64,000 nt of DNA from Anaerotruncus colihominis (GCA_025146135.1 CP102255.1:1736001-1800000); one strand, 5' to 3'. Shown: positions 37,945 through 47,921, counted from the stretch's first letter. Numbers and translations are program-made. Notes: generated from the letters alone by a model not told the origin.

Positions 37945-39063
37945 TTACAACAGATTGGCCCCGCTTTCCGGATCAAATAGATGGATCAGATCCTCACGGA
38001 AGGTGAACAGAATTTCTGTACCATATCCCATACCGCCGCGATACTCCTCGGCTAGATCTGTGGTGGGGATGCGCAATACCACATCCTTGCCGTTGGCATC
38101 CACATGGAGATGAATCTCGCTGCCCATCATTTCAGATACGTCAACCTTGGAGGAAATTGTATGCGTTCCAGCCGTTTCCTCCAGGTGGATATGTTCGGGG
38201 CGAATTCCAAGCTTGACAGCTTGGGATGGTACACTTTTAGCCGCCAGAGAACTCTGAATCTTTTTGGACAATGGCATAACCGCCCCTTGGACTTCGACCT
38301 GATAGCCGCTTTCCGTTTTAATAAGCTTTGCATCAAAAAGGTTCATCTGAGGAGAACCGATGAAACCAGCCACAAAAATGTTGATGGGGTGTTCAAAAAC
38401 CTCCTGCGGCGTGCCAATCTGTTGGATAAAGCCATCCTTCATGATGACAATACGGTCACCCAAGGTCATGGCTTCGGTTTGATCGTGGGTAACATATATG
38501 AAGGTTGTATCGATACGCTGGCGCAGCTTAATAATTTCAGCGCGCATCTGGTTACGCAGTTTGGCGTCCAGATTTGACAGGGGTTCATCCATTAAAAACA
38601 CCTGAGGATTTCGCACAATGGCGCGGCCGATAGCAACACGTTGGCGCTGTCCGCCTGAAAGAGCTTTTGGTTTGCGCTCCAGATAGCTGGTGATATCCAG
38701 AATTTCGGCGGCCTCCCGCACCTTTCTGTCAATCTCATCCTTGGGAGTCTTACGAAGCTGCAGGGAAAAAGCCATATTTTCGTATACAGTCATATGAGGA
38801 TAAAGAGCATAATTTTGAAAAACCATGGCGATGTCGCGATCCTTTGGTTCAACATCGTTCATTCGCTTGTCGCCAATCAGGAGATCTCCCTCGCTGATCT
38901 CCTCTAATCCTGCAATCATGCGCAAGGTTGTGGATTTCCCACAACCGGACGGCCCGACAAGCACAATAAACTCCTTATCCGCGATTTCCAGATTAAAATC
39001 GTGGACAGCCGTCACCTTGTTGTCGTAAATTTTCTTTACATTTTTAAGAGTCACAGTTGCCAT
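37945..39063 (-). CDS. msmX: Sugar ABC transporter ATPase, UgpC/MsmX family
   Basis: 372 residues. Walker A GPSGCGKST (about 38-46), Q-loop FQNYALYPHM, signature LSGGQRQRVA, Walker B VFLMDEPLSNLD, H-loop THDQ, and a C-terminal TOBE/OB domain with LGIRPEHIHL. Such ATPases often energise several sugar importers. The adjacent sialic-acid permeases are a likely partner. Start MATVTLKNVKK at ATG 39063; the nearest strong ribosome site (AAAAAAGGAGG) is 110 nt upstream. Confidence 0.93.
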   Translation of the reverse strand: MATVTLKNVKKIYDNKVTAVHDFNLEIADKEFIVLVGPSGCGKSTTLRMIAGLEEISEGDLLIGDKRMNDVEPKDRDIAMVFQNYALYPHMTVYENMAFSLQLRKTPKDEIDRKVREAAEILDITSYLERKPKALSGGQRQRVAIGRAIVRNPQVFLMDEPLSNLDAKLRNQMRAEIIKLRQRIDTTFIYVTHDQTEAMTLGDRIVIMKDGFIQQIGTPQEVFEHPINIFVAGFIGSPQMNLFDAKLIKTESGYQVEVQGAVMPLSKKIQSSLAAKSVPSQAVKLGIRPEHIHLEETAGTHTISSKVDVSEMMGSEIHLHVDANGKDVVLRIPTTDLAEEYRGGMGYGTEILFTFREDLIHLFDPESGANLL

Positions 39064-39287
39064 GTATACAAGCCGTGGGACTACCTGCTCCCGCAAGCGC
39101 CCCTTATCCGCGCAGAGCGAACCTGCACGGACATTACGACAGGTCTCCACACTGCCGCACCGCCGGCCCGACGGGATTTGCTTCCTCCTTTTTTATGGCT
39201 TACACGCCCCTATAAAGTAGGAGTAGAGGCCTGCAGCCTATTTTGAGATGTACAGGGACTTATGCAGTTGGTCAGCAGAGAAAATGT

Positions 39288-40202
39288 TTAACAATACTTG
39301 GATATTGCAGCTTCAATCATAGCGTTTGCAGCCTCGACGATAGCGGTATCCTCTTGGTTCATGGAAGGCAAGGGTTTACGGATGCCGCCACAGTCCACAC
39401 CGTGCTTTCTTAGAATAGCTTTCACCACATCATACATGTTGCCGTGGGCAGCGCACATTTTATAGATAATTCGGCAAATGTCATTTTGTATCGCGAAAGC
39501 CCCGGTGGGGTTTCCTGCGCAGAAAAGCTCCCGAGCCTTGATGAACAGCTCAGGCATAACGGCATAGGTGCCGCCGATACCGCCGGTAGCTCCCATGGCC
39601 AAGCCGGAAATAAATTGCTCATCCGGGCCGTTCATGACCACAAAATCTTCTCCGCCCTGATCCTTCCACATTTGGATATCCTGGGTGGACACAGAGGAAT
39701 TTTTTACACCAATTACGCGGGGATTTTTCTGCATCTCGGCCAACAGCGAAGATGTAAGGGCCACGCCCGCTAACTGCGGGATATTGTAGATGATGAAGTC
39801 TGTGTTTGGAGCTGCGGCGGAAATATCGTTCCAATACTGCGCGATGCCATAAGTGGGCAGATGGAAATAGATGGGGGGAATGGCCGCGATTGCGTCCACA
39901 CCAAGGCTTTCGGCATGTTTGGCCAGCTCCTGGGAATCAGCAGTGTTATTGCAGGCCACATGGGCAATGATCGTAAGCTTGCCGCCCACCTCGGCCATGA
40001 CATTCTCCAGCACAGCCTTTCGCTCGCAAACACTTTGATAAATACATTCTCCGGAGGAGCCGCCCACGTAAAGACCCTTTACATTCTTTTCAAGCAGATG
40101 GCGGGCCAGCGCCCGGACCCGCTCGGGCGAGATATTTCCCGCATCGTCGTAGCAGGCGTAGAACGCGGGAATAACCCCTTGGAATTTTTCAATTTTTGAC
40201 AT
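39288..40202 (-). CDS. nanA: N-acetylneuraminate lyase
   Basis: 304 residues of the DapA/NanA aldolase family. GGSSGECIYQ near residue 46, YNIPQLAG (catalytic Tyr) and GVKNSSVSTQD (Schiff-base Lys). Location with nanE, a ROK kinase, an RpiR regulator and a sugar importer favours sialate cleavage to ManNAc and pyruvate over dihydrodipicolinate synthesis. Start ATG 40202 after TAAGGAGCGAAGCGCA. Confidence 0.87.
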   Translation of the reverse strand: MSKIEKFQGVIPAFYACYDDAGNISPERVRALARHLLEKNVKGLYVGGSSGECIYQSVCERKAVLENVMAEVGGKLTIIAHVACNNTADSQELAKHAESLGVDAIAAIPPIYFHLPTYGIAQYWNDISAAAPNTDFIIYNIPQLAGVALTSSLLAEMQKNPRVIGVKNSSVSTQDIQMWKDQGGEDFVVMNGPDEQFISGLAMGATGGIGGTYAVMPELFIKARELFCAGNPTGAFAIQNDICRIIYKMCAAHGNMYDVVKAILRKHGVDCGGIRKPLPSMNQEDTAIVEAANAMIEAAISKYC

Positions 40203-40264
40203 TGCGCTTCGCTCCTTATGACGGCAAAACGGCTGCGCCAAGAAGCAGCCGCGCCGCATTATAT

Positions 40265-41149
40265 TCAGCCTTTGACGGCACCCATAGTAATTCCCTGGGT
40301 AAAGTATTTTTGGAATACCAAAAAGACAACAATGATCGGAATTGCGGCCAAGGCCGCACCAGCCATAAGCATTCCCATATCTACCGAGGTTTCGGCCTGA
40401 AGCGTGGCAATGCCCAATGAAATGGTGAAATTGCTGCCGCTGCTTAACATAATGAGCTGCATAAAGTAATCATTCCAGGAGTTAATAAAAGTAAAAATAG
40501 CCAATGCGCCGATACCCGGCTTTATCATGGGGACGACAATGGTGGTAAAGGTGCGCAGCTCACTAGAACCATCCACCCGGGCCGCTTCCAGAATTTCGCC
40601 GGGAATACTCTCAGAAAATTGCTTCATCAAAAATACGCCGAAGGGCCAGCCCACTGTGGGAAAGATAACGGCCCAAAGTGTATCATACAGATGCAGGTCG
40701 GACATCTCGCGCAGCAGCGGAATCAGAATGACCTGCTTTGGCAAAGCCATGGCACAGACAATCAGGCCAAAGAGGATGGCCCTGCCACGAAACCGCTTCT
40801 TAGCCAAAGCGTAACCTGCCATAGCAGCGGTAATGCAAGTAAGGATCATAGCCGCCACCGCCATAAATACGGTGTTGATAAGCCATCTGAAAGCTGCCGG
40901 CACGGTGGGACCCTGCAGCCCAAATATCTCAAAGAGAGGCGCAGAACGTCTGTTGAACAGGTTTTCAAAGTTAGTGCTCACCCATTCTGAAGGAGCCCAA
41001 ACGGGCTTGGTTGCGTAAATATCGGTGGCTGGCTTGAATGCACCGGTGACGATCCAGTAGAGAGGAAAAAGGAACTGGATCGCCAAGATTACTAAAATGA
41101 CGATAGAAAGAACCTTATAAGCCTTATTTTGTCCGCTGATAGTTTTCAT
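40265..41149 (-). CDS. Sugar ABC transporter permease (MalG-type)
   Basis: 294 residues, six membrane spans with the EAA loop EAARVDGSSELRTFTTIVVPMIKPG. N-terminus VLSIVILVILAIQFLFPLYWI. Second permease of a CUT1 importer. ATG 41149 is 8 nt after AGGAGG; 12 nt after the preceding permease stop. Substrate inferred as sialic acid from neighbours. Confidence 0.92.
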   Translation of the reverse strand: MKTISGQNKAYKVLSIVILVILAIQFLFPLYWIVTGAFKPATDIYATKPVWAPSEWVSTNFENLFNRRSAPLFEIFGLQGPTVPAAFRWLINTVFMAVAAMILTCITAAMAGYALAKKRFRGRAILFGLIVCAMALPKQVILIPLLREMSDLHLYDTLWAVIFPTVGWPFGVFLMKQFSESIPGEILEAARVDGSSELRTFTTIVVPMIKPGIGALAIFTFINSWNDYFMQLIMLSSGSNFTISLGIATLQAETSVDMGMLMAGAALAAIPIIVVFLVFQKYFTQGITMGAVKG

Positions 41150-41161
41150 TCTCTCCACCTC

Positions 41162-42073
41162 CTACTTTTCTTTCGCCAGCCGGAACTGTACGGCGGATAG
41201 AATGGCGATGAAAACGGCCAGCATGACGCCCATAGCATTGGCGTATCCAAAGTGGCCGGACTGTTCGGTCAACTTAAACGCGGTATAATAAATATAATAC
41301 ATGACTGTGTTCGTGCCGGAACCGCCCTGTGTCAACAACTGAATAAGCGCAAAGCACTGGAAAGAATTGATGGTGGTGATAACGAGTATGTACAGGGTGG
41401 TCGGCATCATCTGCGGCCACTTGATCCGCCAAAACACCTGTAAATCAGTGGCTCCGTCCACCCGGGACGCTTCTACCAGGGATTGATCCACATTCCCCAG
41501 GGCGGAGACATAAAGGACGATGGGCTGACCTACAGAGGTGGTAAACAATATAAGTATGATGCACCACAGCGCAAAACGGGAATCACCCAAAAAGTTGATG
41601 TTCTTATCGATCAGCCCTGTCCCTTTCAGGACGGCGTTGAATATACCGGTGTAGTTATCGTACATCCATTTCCAGACCACTGTAACAGCTACCGAACCAG
41701 TAACAACGGGAAGATAGAAGATACAACGGAAAGCGGAGAGCACAGGTCCCTTAAGCTTATAAATGGCCGAAGCTACCCACAGGGAGAAAGCGCATACGGT
41801 CGGTACGCTGACTACAACGATGATAAAGGTATTTTTCAGCGCCTCAAGGAAGGTTTTATCCTGCCAAAGATTTACAAAATTTGCAAGACCGATGAAGTGT
41901 ACCGCGCTGTCACGCATATTGGCGTCGGTGAGACTGTTGAAGATGCAGATAAACATGGGGATGATGACAAAACCCACAAAGAAAACGAGGCTGGGCAGCA
42001 TGAACAGGTAGCCGTTGATATTCTCCCGCCGCTGTAGCGCCCGTCCCATAGCGGGCTGGTTTTGTTTTGCCAA
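41162..42073 (-). CDS. Sugar ABC transporter permease (MalF-type)
   Basis: 303 residues, six spans beginning NGYLFMLPSLVFFVGFVI, EAA loop EASRVDGATDLQVFWRIKWPQMMPT. TTG start 42073 after AGAGAGGGGTGCTCAAGC puts the usual short cytoplasmic N-terminus in place; a GTG/ATG 27 codons upstream lacks a ribosome site. CUT1 importer with the downstream permease and upstream binding protein. Confidence 0.9.
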   Translation of the reverse strand: MAKQNQPAMGRALQRRENINGYLFMLPSLVFFVGFVIIPMFICIFNSLTDANMRDSAVHFIGLANFVNLWQDKTFLEALKNTFIIVVVSVPTVCAFSLWVASAIYKLKGPVLSAFRCIFYLPVVTGSVAVTVVWKWMYDNYTGIFNAVLKGTGLIDKNINFLGDSRFALWCIILILFTTSVGQPIVLYVSALGNVDQSLVEASRVDGATDLQVFWRIKWPQMMPTTLYILVITTINSFQCFALIQLLTQGGSGTNTVMYYIYYTAFKLTEQSGHFGYANAMGVMLAVFIAILSAVQFRLAKEK

Positions 42074-42189
42074 GCTTGAGCACCCCTCTCTTGTCTTTGA
42101 ATTCTTTGAATATGGAGACGCCCCTTCCCCGCTGTGCACGGGAAAGGGGCGCACAAATTCCCCTCACACGTCAGTGTTTTACGGGGTGA

Positions 42190-43569
42190 TCATTTTGCGG
42201 CTGCATTGGCCTCTGCTGCATAGCTGGCGACTGTGGAGGCAATGTCAGCGCCCTCGCCTACCTTCTGGAGCATGTTCCACCAGGAGGTGCGCGCCTGCGC
42301 CCATCCGCTGGTGACCTGATAGTAATCCCCCAGGTAAGGCATCAGAACCTGATACTCATCCATAATCTCGTTGTCGGCCCAGATCGTGGACAGATCGACG
42401 CCGCCGGCAGCGGAACGGACAGGGAAATAATTTGCAGTTTTCACAGCATCCACAGTATGCTCGGAATTAGCCATGTAGTTGATGAAGGTCTTGGCCGCCT
42501 CGATGCGGGCGGGATCGCCGTTATCGAAGATACCAAAGCCCCAGATACCGCCCTGAAGGGCAGGTTCGCCGCTCTCGGAAGGGAATCCCATAAAAGCGAT
42601 CTGCTCGCCGGTGATCGTCTTTTCTGCGCCGGTACCGGCTGTGTTGGGATCGAGCTGCTGCGCAATATTCCAGCAGAAAGCCATCTTCAGCACGCCCTGA
42701 TAGAACTTGGTGATTTCGTCGCCGCCTGCCAAAGAAGCGTCGAAAGCGATACCCTCCATACTCTTGAGCTGTTCAAGAGCCTTGATATTCAGGGGATCGT
42801 CCCAGGTATACTGGGTGTGCTCGGCATTGGTAAACGTACCGCCGTAAAGATTGTTGACAAGTGCGCGCGTACCCTGGTCGCCGCCCTGACCGGCACAGTA
42901 GACGGCTCCCACCGTCTCACCGTAGTGAGCATACAAAGCCTCGACAGCGTTGATAAAGTCCTCAGTGGTCCAGGTGTGCGTCTCCAGATCCAGATACTGG
43001 TCGGCTCCGGCCGCCTTGAACGCGTCCACGTTGACAGCCATGCAGTGGGCGGTCATAACCAGAGGATATTCATACACAGCGCCGTCGGGAGCGGTGCAGG
43101 CGGTCAGGACGGATTCCTGAATTTCCGCGCGGTCCTGATCGGTCAGCATGTCAGACAGATCCACCATGTACCCACTGGCTCCCCAGTTGGCCACAAGACG
43201 CTCCGGGCCTTCCATGATAAGGTCGGGCGCATTGTTGGCGGTGATGGCGGAATTGACCTTATCATCGCCGTCGGCATAAGCCAGATACTCCACCTGGACC
43301 GAAATTCCGGTGTCAGCCTTGAATGCATCGGTGAGCGCCTTGACGGCGTCCTCTTTCCCCCAGTTTCCAATGGGATAAGTCCATAAAGTGATCTCTTGGG
43401 CCGCGCCCGCAGTATCGCCTTGAGCCGGGGCTTGGGCCTGAGAGGACTGCGTTCCCGCGGGTTGAGACGCAGCAGCCTGCGGCTCCCCGTTCCCACCGCC
43501 GGAGCATGCAGCCAAAGAAAACACCATGGCGGCGCTTAGCCCAAATGCTAGGACTTTTTTCATCTTCAT
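42190..43569 (-). CDS. Extracellular sugar-binding lipoprotein of an ABC importer
   Basis: 459 residues. Signal peptide KKVLAFGLSAAMVFSLAAC with a lipobox LAAC, an Ala/Gln/Ser-rich linker, then a family-1 solute-binding fold (ITLWTYPIGNWGKEDAVKAL). Lipid-anchored receptor of the adjacent importer. Start ATG 43569 after GAGGAGGAACCGTCAT. Has its own promoter just upstream, so binding protein may exceed permeases. Confidence 0.93.
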   Translation of the reverse strand: MKMKKVLAFGLSAAMVFSLAACSGGGNGEPQAAASQPAGTQSSQAQAPAQGDTAGAAQEITLWTYPIGNWGKEDAVKALTDAFKADTGISVQVEYLAYADGDDKVNSAITANNAPDLIMEGPERLVANWGASGYMVDLSDMLTDQDRAEIQESVLTACTAPDGAVYEYPLVMTAHCMAVNVDAFKAAGADQYLDLETHTWTTEDFINAVEALYAHYGETVGAVYCAGQGGDQGTRALVNNLYGGTFTNAEHTQYTWDDPLNIKALEQLKSMEGIAFDASLAGGDEITKFYQGVLKMAFCWNIAQQLDPNTAGTGAEKTITGEQIAFMGFPSESGEPALQGGIWGFGIFDNGDPARIEAAKTFINYMANSEHTVDAVKTANYFPVRSAAGGVDLSTIWADNEIMDEYQVLMPYLGDYYQVTSGWAQARTSWWNMLQKVGEGADIASTVASYAAEANAAAK

Positions 43570-43630
43570 ATGACGGTTCCTCCTCAATTTTTATAAATCT
43601 AACAGTATCCCTTTCGGATTAACTGGTTAA

Positions 43631-43659
43631 ATTGTATAATCGTTTCCCAATTTTGTCAA
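43631..43659 (-). promoter_or_regulatory. Promoter of the sugar importer genes, with TTAAC dyad
   Basis: Minus-strand TTGACA (43659-43654), 17-nt spacer, TACAAT (43636-43631). Immediately downstream is TTAACCAGTTAA (43630-43619), a perfect short dyad at the likely start of transcription. GAAATGAAAAAATTTC lies further upstream at about 43695-43710. Confidence 0.75.
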
Positions 43660-43757
43660 TACATGTTTGGAAAATTTTTTTTATTTTGTAAGAAATGAAA
43701 AAATTTCTTTTTAAATTTTGTTATAAGCGTCTCTTTTCCAAGCGGAAACAACTGATT

Positions 43758-44627
43758 TCAGTAAAGCTTATTGAGTACGGAAGATGCTGTTTTCTCGTTG
43801 TTCGGTCCGCATCGATCCATATTGCGTCGGTAGTATTCAGTATACAACAGATCCACCAAAAATGCCTGGCTGATATCGGCACTGGCTGAACCGCTTTGTA
43901 ACGGCCCCTCATTTGCCCCACACAGCAGAATTACATCTGTGAATTCAGTCAGGGGCGACTTTTGGAAACGGGTGATTGCCACGACTTTAGCCCCATTTTT
44001 TTTGGCCAGCTCGGCCACAGCATTGGTATCTTTGGTAGAACCGGAGTAGGAAAACACCACAGCTACATCCTCCGCAGACATGGTAGCGGCCAGCATCGCC
44101 TGGGTATGAGCGTCGTTTACACAATTCACCTTCGGTTCAATGCGTAAGAATTTATGGGAGGTCTTTAAAGCGGCGGTAAAAGAGGCGCCCACGCCGAAAA
44201 AGATAATACGCCGCGCCTGACTGAGATAATCTACAGCCCGGTCCAGCTCTTTTACATCCAGAAGGGCCGCCGTTTCGCTGAGAGCGCGCTGTTCGGTTTG
44301 AAGCACCTTCTGCACCAACGCATTCAGATCATCCCACGGAGTTATGGCGCCTGTAAGAACGTCCTCTTTCCCCACATCGGTCTGCATGCTCAGGCTGAAG
44401 CGCATCTTGAACTCCTGGTAGCCGCCCATTCCCATCGTGCGGCAGAAGCGGAACACACTGGTTTCTCCAACGCCGCAGGCGTCGGACAGTTCCGTGATGG
44501 ACATAAAAATGACCTCGCCGGGATGTTCCATGATATAATCGGCCACTTTTTTTTCCACGCGGGTAAATTGGTTGTAGACGGAGCGTATTCTTGCCAGAAA
44601 ATCTCCCGTCTCGCTGCTGACAATCAC
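43758..44627 (-). CDS. RpiR-family transcriptional regulator (sialic-acid type)
   Basis: 289 residues: N-terminal HTH_6 domain (about 1-80, with ITELSDACGVGETSVFRFCRTMG) and a SIS phosphosugar-binding domain (about 125-260, IIFFGVGASFTAALKTSHKFLRI). RpiR/NanR regulators sense ManNAc-6-P or GlcNAc-6-P. GTG start at 44627 after AAAGGGGGCGGCGCC. Third gene of nanE-ROK-rpiR; it probably controls both nan promoters. Confidence 0.88.
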   Translation of the reverse strand: MIVSSETGDFLARIRSVYNQFTRVEKKVADYIMEHPGEVIFMSITELSDACGVGETSVFRFCRTMGMGGYQEFKMRFSLSMQTDVGKEDVLTGAITPWDDLNALVQKVLQTEQRALSETAALLDVKELDRAVDYLSQARRIIFFGVGASFTAALKTSHKFLRIEPKVNCVNDAHTQAMLAATMSAEDVAVVFSYSGSTKDTNAVAELAKKNGAKVVAITRFQKSPLTEFTDVILLCGANEGPLQSGSASADISQAFLVDLLYTEYYRRNMDRCGPNNEKTASSVLNKLY

Positions 44628-44654
44628 GGCGCCGCCCCCTTTCCTCCTGTTTTG

Positions 44655-45536
44655 TTAAAGACGTTCAGCAAGACTATAGGCCCCATAAAGCCCCGCCATA
44701 TTGCCAAGCTTTGCACCGACAACCTTTACACCCCGGAATCCCGGGATAAGGCGCTCATAAACCCTCTGAGCCGCCCCCTCGATGGCGTAAGGCTGCTCCA
44801 TAACGCCGCCGCCCAACACTGCACACGGCACATTGTAGGCATGGATCAGCGTGCAGAGGCCGGCGGCCACCTGATCCAGCCAAGCATCCACCACCGCCTT
44901 TACCGCAGGTTCGCCCAATCTCTGGAAGATATCCCGGCCGGTAAGACCGGGGACAATCGGTTCCATAGCTGCACACAGGGCGGTGGTGGATGCGCACCGC
45001 TCATAGGTTCCGGCAAATGGATCGGCCGGATCGAACAGCTCTGGATGAAGAACGAGTCCCCCCAGCATTACTCCGGCGGATGCACCTGCGCCGTAATAGA
45101 GCCTGCCGTCCAGCACGACCCCGCCGCCGATGCCGGTGCCGTAGGTAAGGCAGAGATAATCCTGTTCTCCCTGGGCCGCTCCATTGCGACCCTCTCCTAA
45201 AGCGGCGGCATATACATCATTGATCACTGCTGCGGGTACGCCGAAACGGTTTTCGAAAAATCCTTTCACATCCGTTCCTGTATAGCCGGGGACGTTGTCG
45301 TTTGCGTAACGGATGGTTCCATTCTTTGGATCAACCTGCCCCGCAGTGCTGATACCAACAGCCTCAAAAGGCCGAAAACTTTCCAGAAGCGCGGACGCCT
45401 GTTTCAACAGATGGAAGGCCCCTTGCTTTGCCTGTGAATCGGTTTCCCCCTTCTGATCGGGCTTTCCGGCTATAAAAACACATCCTTTAATTTTCGTGCC
45501 GCCAATATCCAGGACGGCTACGCGCCGCCCGCTCAT
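44655..45536 (-). CDS. ROK-family sugar kinase, probable N-acetylmannosamine kinase
   Basis: 293 residues. ATP-binding [11 protein letters not shown] at the N-terminus, [23 protein letters not shown] and [20 protein letters not shown]. The usual ROK zinc motif CxCGxxGCxE is not present; the equivalent region has [11 protein letters not shown]. Start overlaps the nanE stop (ATGA). Phosphorylation of ManNAc is inferred from its coupling to nanE. Confidence 0.82.
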   Translation of the reverse strand: MSGRRVAVLDIGGTKIKGCVFIAGKPDQKGETDSQAKQGAFHLLKQASALLESFRPFEAVGISTAGQVDPKNGTIRYANDNVPGYTGTDVKGFFENRFGVPAAVINDVYAAALGEGRNGAAQGEQDYLCLTYGTGIGGGVVLDGRLYYGAGASAGVMLGGLVLHPELFDPADPFAGTYERCASTTALCAAMEPIVPGLTGRDIFQRLGEPAVKAVVDAWLDQVAAGLCTLIHAYNVPCAVLGGGVMEQPYAIEGAAQRVYERLIPGFRGVKVVGAKLGNMAGLYGAYSLAERL

Positions 45537-46234
45537 GGCTCCAGGGCGGCCACGAACCGCTTGGTAATCTCCATGGGGCGAGTGATTGCAGAACCAACTA
45601 CAACTGTAAGTACACCGATATCCATGGCGTGGCGCAGATGCTCCGGCGTGATGATATTTCCTTCGGCCACAACGGGCCTGCCACACTCATGCACCAGTGT
45701 TTTAATCATATCGAATGGCGGCAGACGGCGGCCGGCGGTATAGGGGGTGTAACCAGCCATCGTTGTGCCGATCAGATCAAATCCCATGCCGGCAGCAGCC
45801 ATCCCCTCCTCCACACTTGAACAGTCGGCCATGAAAAGCTGTTCGGGATACCTCTCCCGCACCTCGCGGAAAAAATCCGCTAAAGCGCGGTTGCCCGGAC
45901 GGGTCCGTTTGGTGGCGTCCAGAGCGATCACTTCCACCCCGCATGCCGCCAAGGCGTCCACCTCTGTCATAGTAGGCGTGATATATACGTCGGGGTGGTC
46001 ATCGTAAACCTTTTTGATAATGCCGATGATAGGCAGATCCACATTCTTTCGGATCTCCTCGATATCCTCCACCGTATTGGCACGGATACCGGCCGCACCG
46101 CCCCAGGCAGCCGCCAGCGCCATGCGTCCCATGATGAAGGAACTGTGGAGAGGTTCCTCGGGCAGTGCCTGGCAAGATACAATCAATTTACCTCTTACCT
46201 GTTCAAAAAACGCCTTGTTATCCATTACTCCCAT
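45533..46234 (-). CDS. nanE: N-acetylmannosamine-6-phosphate 2-epimerase
   Basis: 233 residues, phosphate-binding barrel. [17 protein letters not shown] at the N-terminus, [29 protein letters not shown], and GTTMAGYT. Converts ManNAc-6-P to GlcNAc-6-P. ATG 46234 after GAGGTGTCTGAA. First gene of the catabolic unit. nagA and nagB are not in this window. Confidence 0.93.
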   Translation of the reverse strand: MGVMDNKAFFEQVRGKLIVSCQALPEEPLHSSFIMGRMALAAAWGGAAGIRANTVEDIEEIRKNVDLPIIGIIKKVYDDHPDVYITPTMTEVDALAACGVEVIALDATKRTRPGNRALADFFREVRERYPEQLFMADCSSVEEGMAAAGMGFDLIGTTMAGYTPYTAGRRLPPFDMIKTLVHECGRPVVAEGNIITPEHLRHAMDIGVLTVVVGSAITRPMEITKRFVAALEP

Positions 46235-46282
46235 TTCAGACACCTCACAACAATCATTTTTTGTAACTTTTTACCTATCATA

Positions 46283-46311
46283 AGCATACCACTGAAAAAA
46301 ATATTTTTCAA
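46283..46311 (-). promoter_or_regulatory. Promoter of nanE with overlapping RpiR-type dyad
   Basis: Minus-strand TTGAAA (46311-46306), 17-nt spacer, TATGCT (46288-46283). TGAAAAAAATATTTTTCA at 46293-46310 is a near-palindrome covering the -35 and spacer; TGAAA..TTTCA dyads are common for RpiR-family NanR proteins. Confidence 0.65.
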
Positions 46312-46342
46312 GGTTTAATTTAATAAAAATCTCTTTTTTATC

Positions 46343-46371
46343 TTGCTCCCATCCCTTTCCTGTGCTATATT
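46343..46371 (+). promoter_or_regulatory. Divergent promoter of the SGNH hydrolase gene
   Basis: TTGCTC, 17-nt spacer, TATATT, about 32 nt before the start codon. Confidence 0.65.
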
Positions 46372-46402
46372 GAATACACATTATGAAAAGGATGTGGAGC
46401 CA

Positions 46403-47059
46403 ATGAAGCCGCATATTATCTGCTTGGGCGACTCAAATACCCACGGCTACTGCGCAGACCCCGCTGATTGCGCAGACGGCAATCTCCTGCGCTTCAATGA
46501 GGAGGAGCGTTGGACCCAACTTCTCCAAAAGGCGCTCGGAGCAAACGTCTTGGTTTTTGAGGAGGGCCTCTCCGGGCGAACCACTGTCTTTTCAGATCCC
46601 CTTTATGAGGGCCTGTCCGCTTTGGACTACCTCTACCCCTGTCTCAAAAGTCACGAGCCGGTAGCATTGCTTATCATTATGCTGGGAACAAACGATACCA
46701 AGGAGCGTTTCGGCGCCAGTGCAGCCTGTATCGACCTGGGGATGCAGCGGTTGATCCGCAAGGCGATGACGGTGGATTGCTGGGGACACTGCAAAAAGCC
46801 CAATATCTTGGTGGTGGCTCCTCCCCCCATCGACGACCGGATGGAAAATTCCAGTGTAGGGTCCACTATGGGCCGCGGCTGCGGCGAAAAGTCCAGGCAG
46901 CTCCCCTCCCTTTACGCCGCCTCAGCTAAATTACTGGGCGTCCATTTTCTGGATGCAGCAGGCTGCGAATTCAACCAGATAGACTATATGCACCTCACCC
47001 GCCGGGGTCATGCCCAACTGGCCCATCGTCTAACGGAATTTGTTCCGCATCTTTTATAG
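46403..47059 (+). CDS. SGNH/GDSL hydrolase, possible sialate O-acetylesterase
   Basis: 218 residues. Catalytic Ser in CLGDSNTHGY (block I), GRTTVF region, block III GTNDTKERF, and block V DYMHLTRRGH with Asp/His. Similar to arylesterase-type SGNH enzymes. No signal peptide, so cytoplasmic. Divergent from nanE, which suggests removal of O-acetyl groups from imported sialic acids; this is inference. Start ATG 46403 after GGATGTGGAGCCA. Confidence 0.82.
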   Translation: MKPHIICLGDSNTHGYCADPADCADGNLLRFNEEERWTQLLQKALGANVLVFEEGLSGRTTVFSDPLYEGLSALDYLYPCLKSHEPVALLIIMLGTNDTKERFGASAACIDLGMQRLIRKAMTVDCWGHCKKPNILVVAPPPIDDRMENSSVGSTMGRGCGEKSRQLPSLYAASAKLLGVHFLDAAGCEFNQIDYMHLTRRGHAQLAHRLTEFVPHLL

Positions 47060-47070
47060 CTTCAAGTAAA

Positions 47071-47105
47071 GAAGCCGCAAACAAAAGGATTCTGTTTGCG
47101 GCTTC
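47071..47105. terminator. Hairpin between convergent SGNH and YesL-like genes
   Basis: GAAGCCGCAAACA / TGTTTGCGGCTTC, perfect 13-bp stem with a 9-nt loop; U-tract weak on both strands. Confidence 0.6.
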
Positions 47106-47120
47106 AGCCACGTTTTCAAG

Positions 47121-47783
47121 CTATTTAAGATACCAGGGCTTATCTTCGTTTTCCTGGAAAGAATCCGTGCAGGTACATTTTTTCAGAACCCGCTCTACTG
47201 GAAAAGAAGCGAGCAGGGCCGTCACTGCCGGCGTGACGGCAAAAAGCAGGAAAAACCACAGGGCTGTTGTCAGCGTAACGGATAAGAAAATAAGCAGAGC
47301 CAGCGCGATCGAAACGGGCAGATAACGGAATGTGAGCAGAAACGCGTTCCACAGAAGGCCGCCAAGACTGGACTCGAACCGTGAAAGCAGCGGGAGCAGC
47401 CAGCATAGGAACCCTATTGGCAACAACAGCAGAAGCGTCATAGCAATATAGCTCCCCATCAGCACCTTATCACCGCCCGAAGCCAACGTTCGCAGCATTC
47501 CATGTTCCCAATATAGAAAAATACCTGCCGGAAGACAGAGCAGCGTCAGCAGGCTGCCCATTTTCCAGTTGGTCTGAAAGGACCGCCAAAAATTGCGGTA
47601 TGGATGCTTCTCGTCTCTGCGTACACACTTGACCACACTGTAGTAGAGGGCGGCTGTCGCCGGGCCAATCGTTATTACCGGCAGGCAGGCTATCAGCCAG
47701 ACCACGCTCAGACCCACGATATCCATAAATTTGCTGATGCTGCTGAAGAATCCGTTCTCCGGATTGAATATCTGATGGAACAA
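47121..47783 (-). CDS. YesL-like (DUF624) membrane protein
   Basis: 220 residues with five membrane spans; begins FNPENGFFSSISKFMDIVGLSVVWLIACLPVITIGPATAALYY, the hallmark of DUF624. Often found beside CUT1 sugar transporters; function unknown. TTG start at 47783 after AGAGAGGCGACGCCTG; the frame is open further upstream but without family similarity. Confidence 0.8.
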   Translation of the reverse strand: MFHQIFNPENGFFSSISKFMDIVGLSVVWLIACLPVITIGPATAALYYSVVKCVRRDEKHPYRNFWRSFQTNWKMGSLLTLLCLPAGIFLYWEHGMLRTLASGGDKVLMGSYIAMTLLLLLPIGFLCWLLPLLSRFESSLGGLLWNAFLLTFRYLPVSIALALLIFLSVTLTTALWFFLLFAVTPAVTALLASFPVERVLKKCTCTDSFQENEDKPWYLK

Positions 47784-47921
47784 CAGGCGTCGCCTCTCTT
47801 TTTTAATTATGCTGAACCATATTTGCGAAGCGGCTTTGCCGTTTCTACTGCGCTTATTGTACCCTATCCTTATAAAAACGTCAATCAGCCTCTTTAAGAA
47901 ATTGTAATCACAGCCGGAGGA

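Noticed and set aside
39288..40202. Second dihydrodipicolinate synthase
   Set aside because: The neighbours are sialic-acid genes, and a proper dapA lies in the lysine operon.
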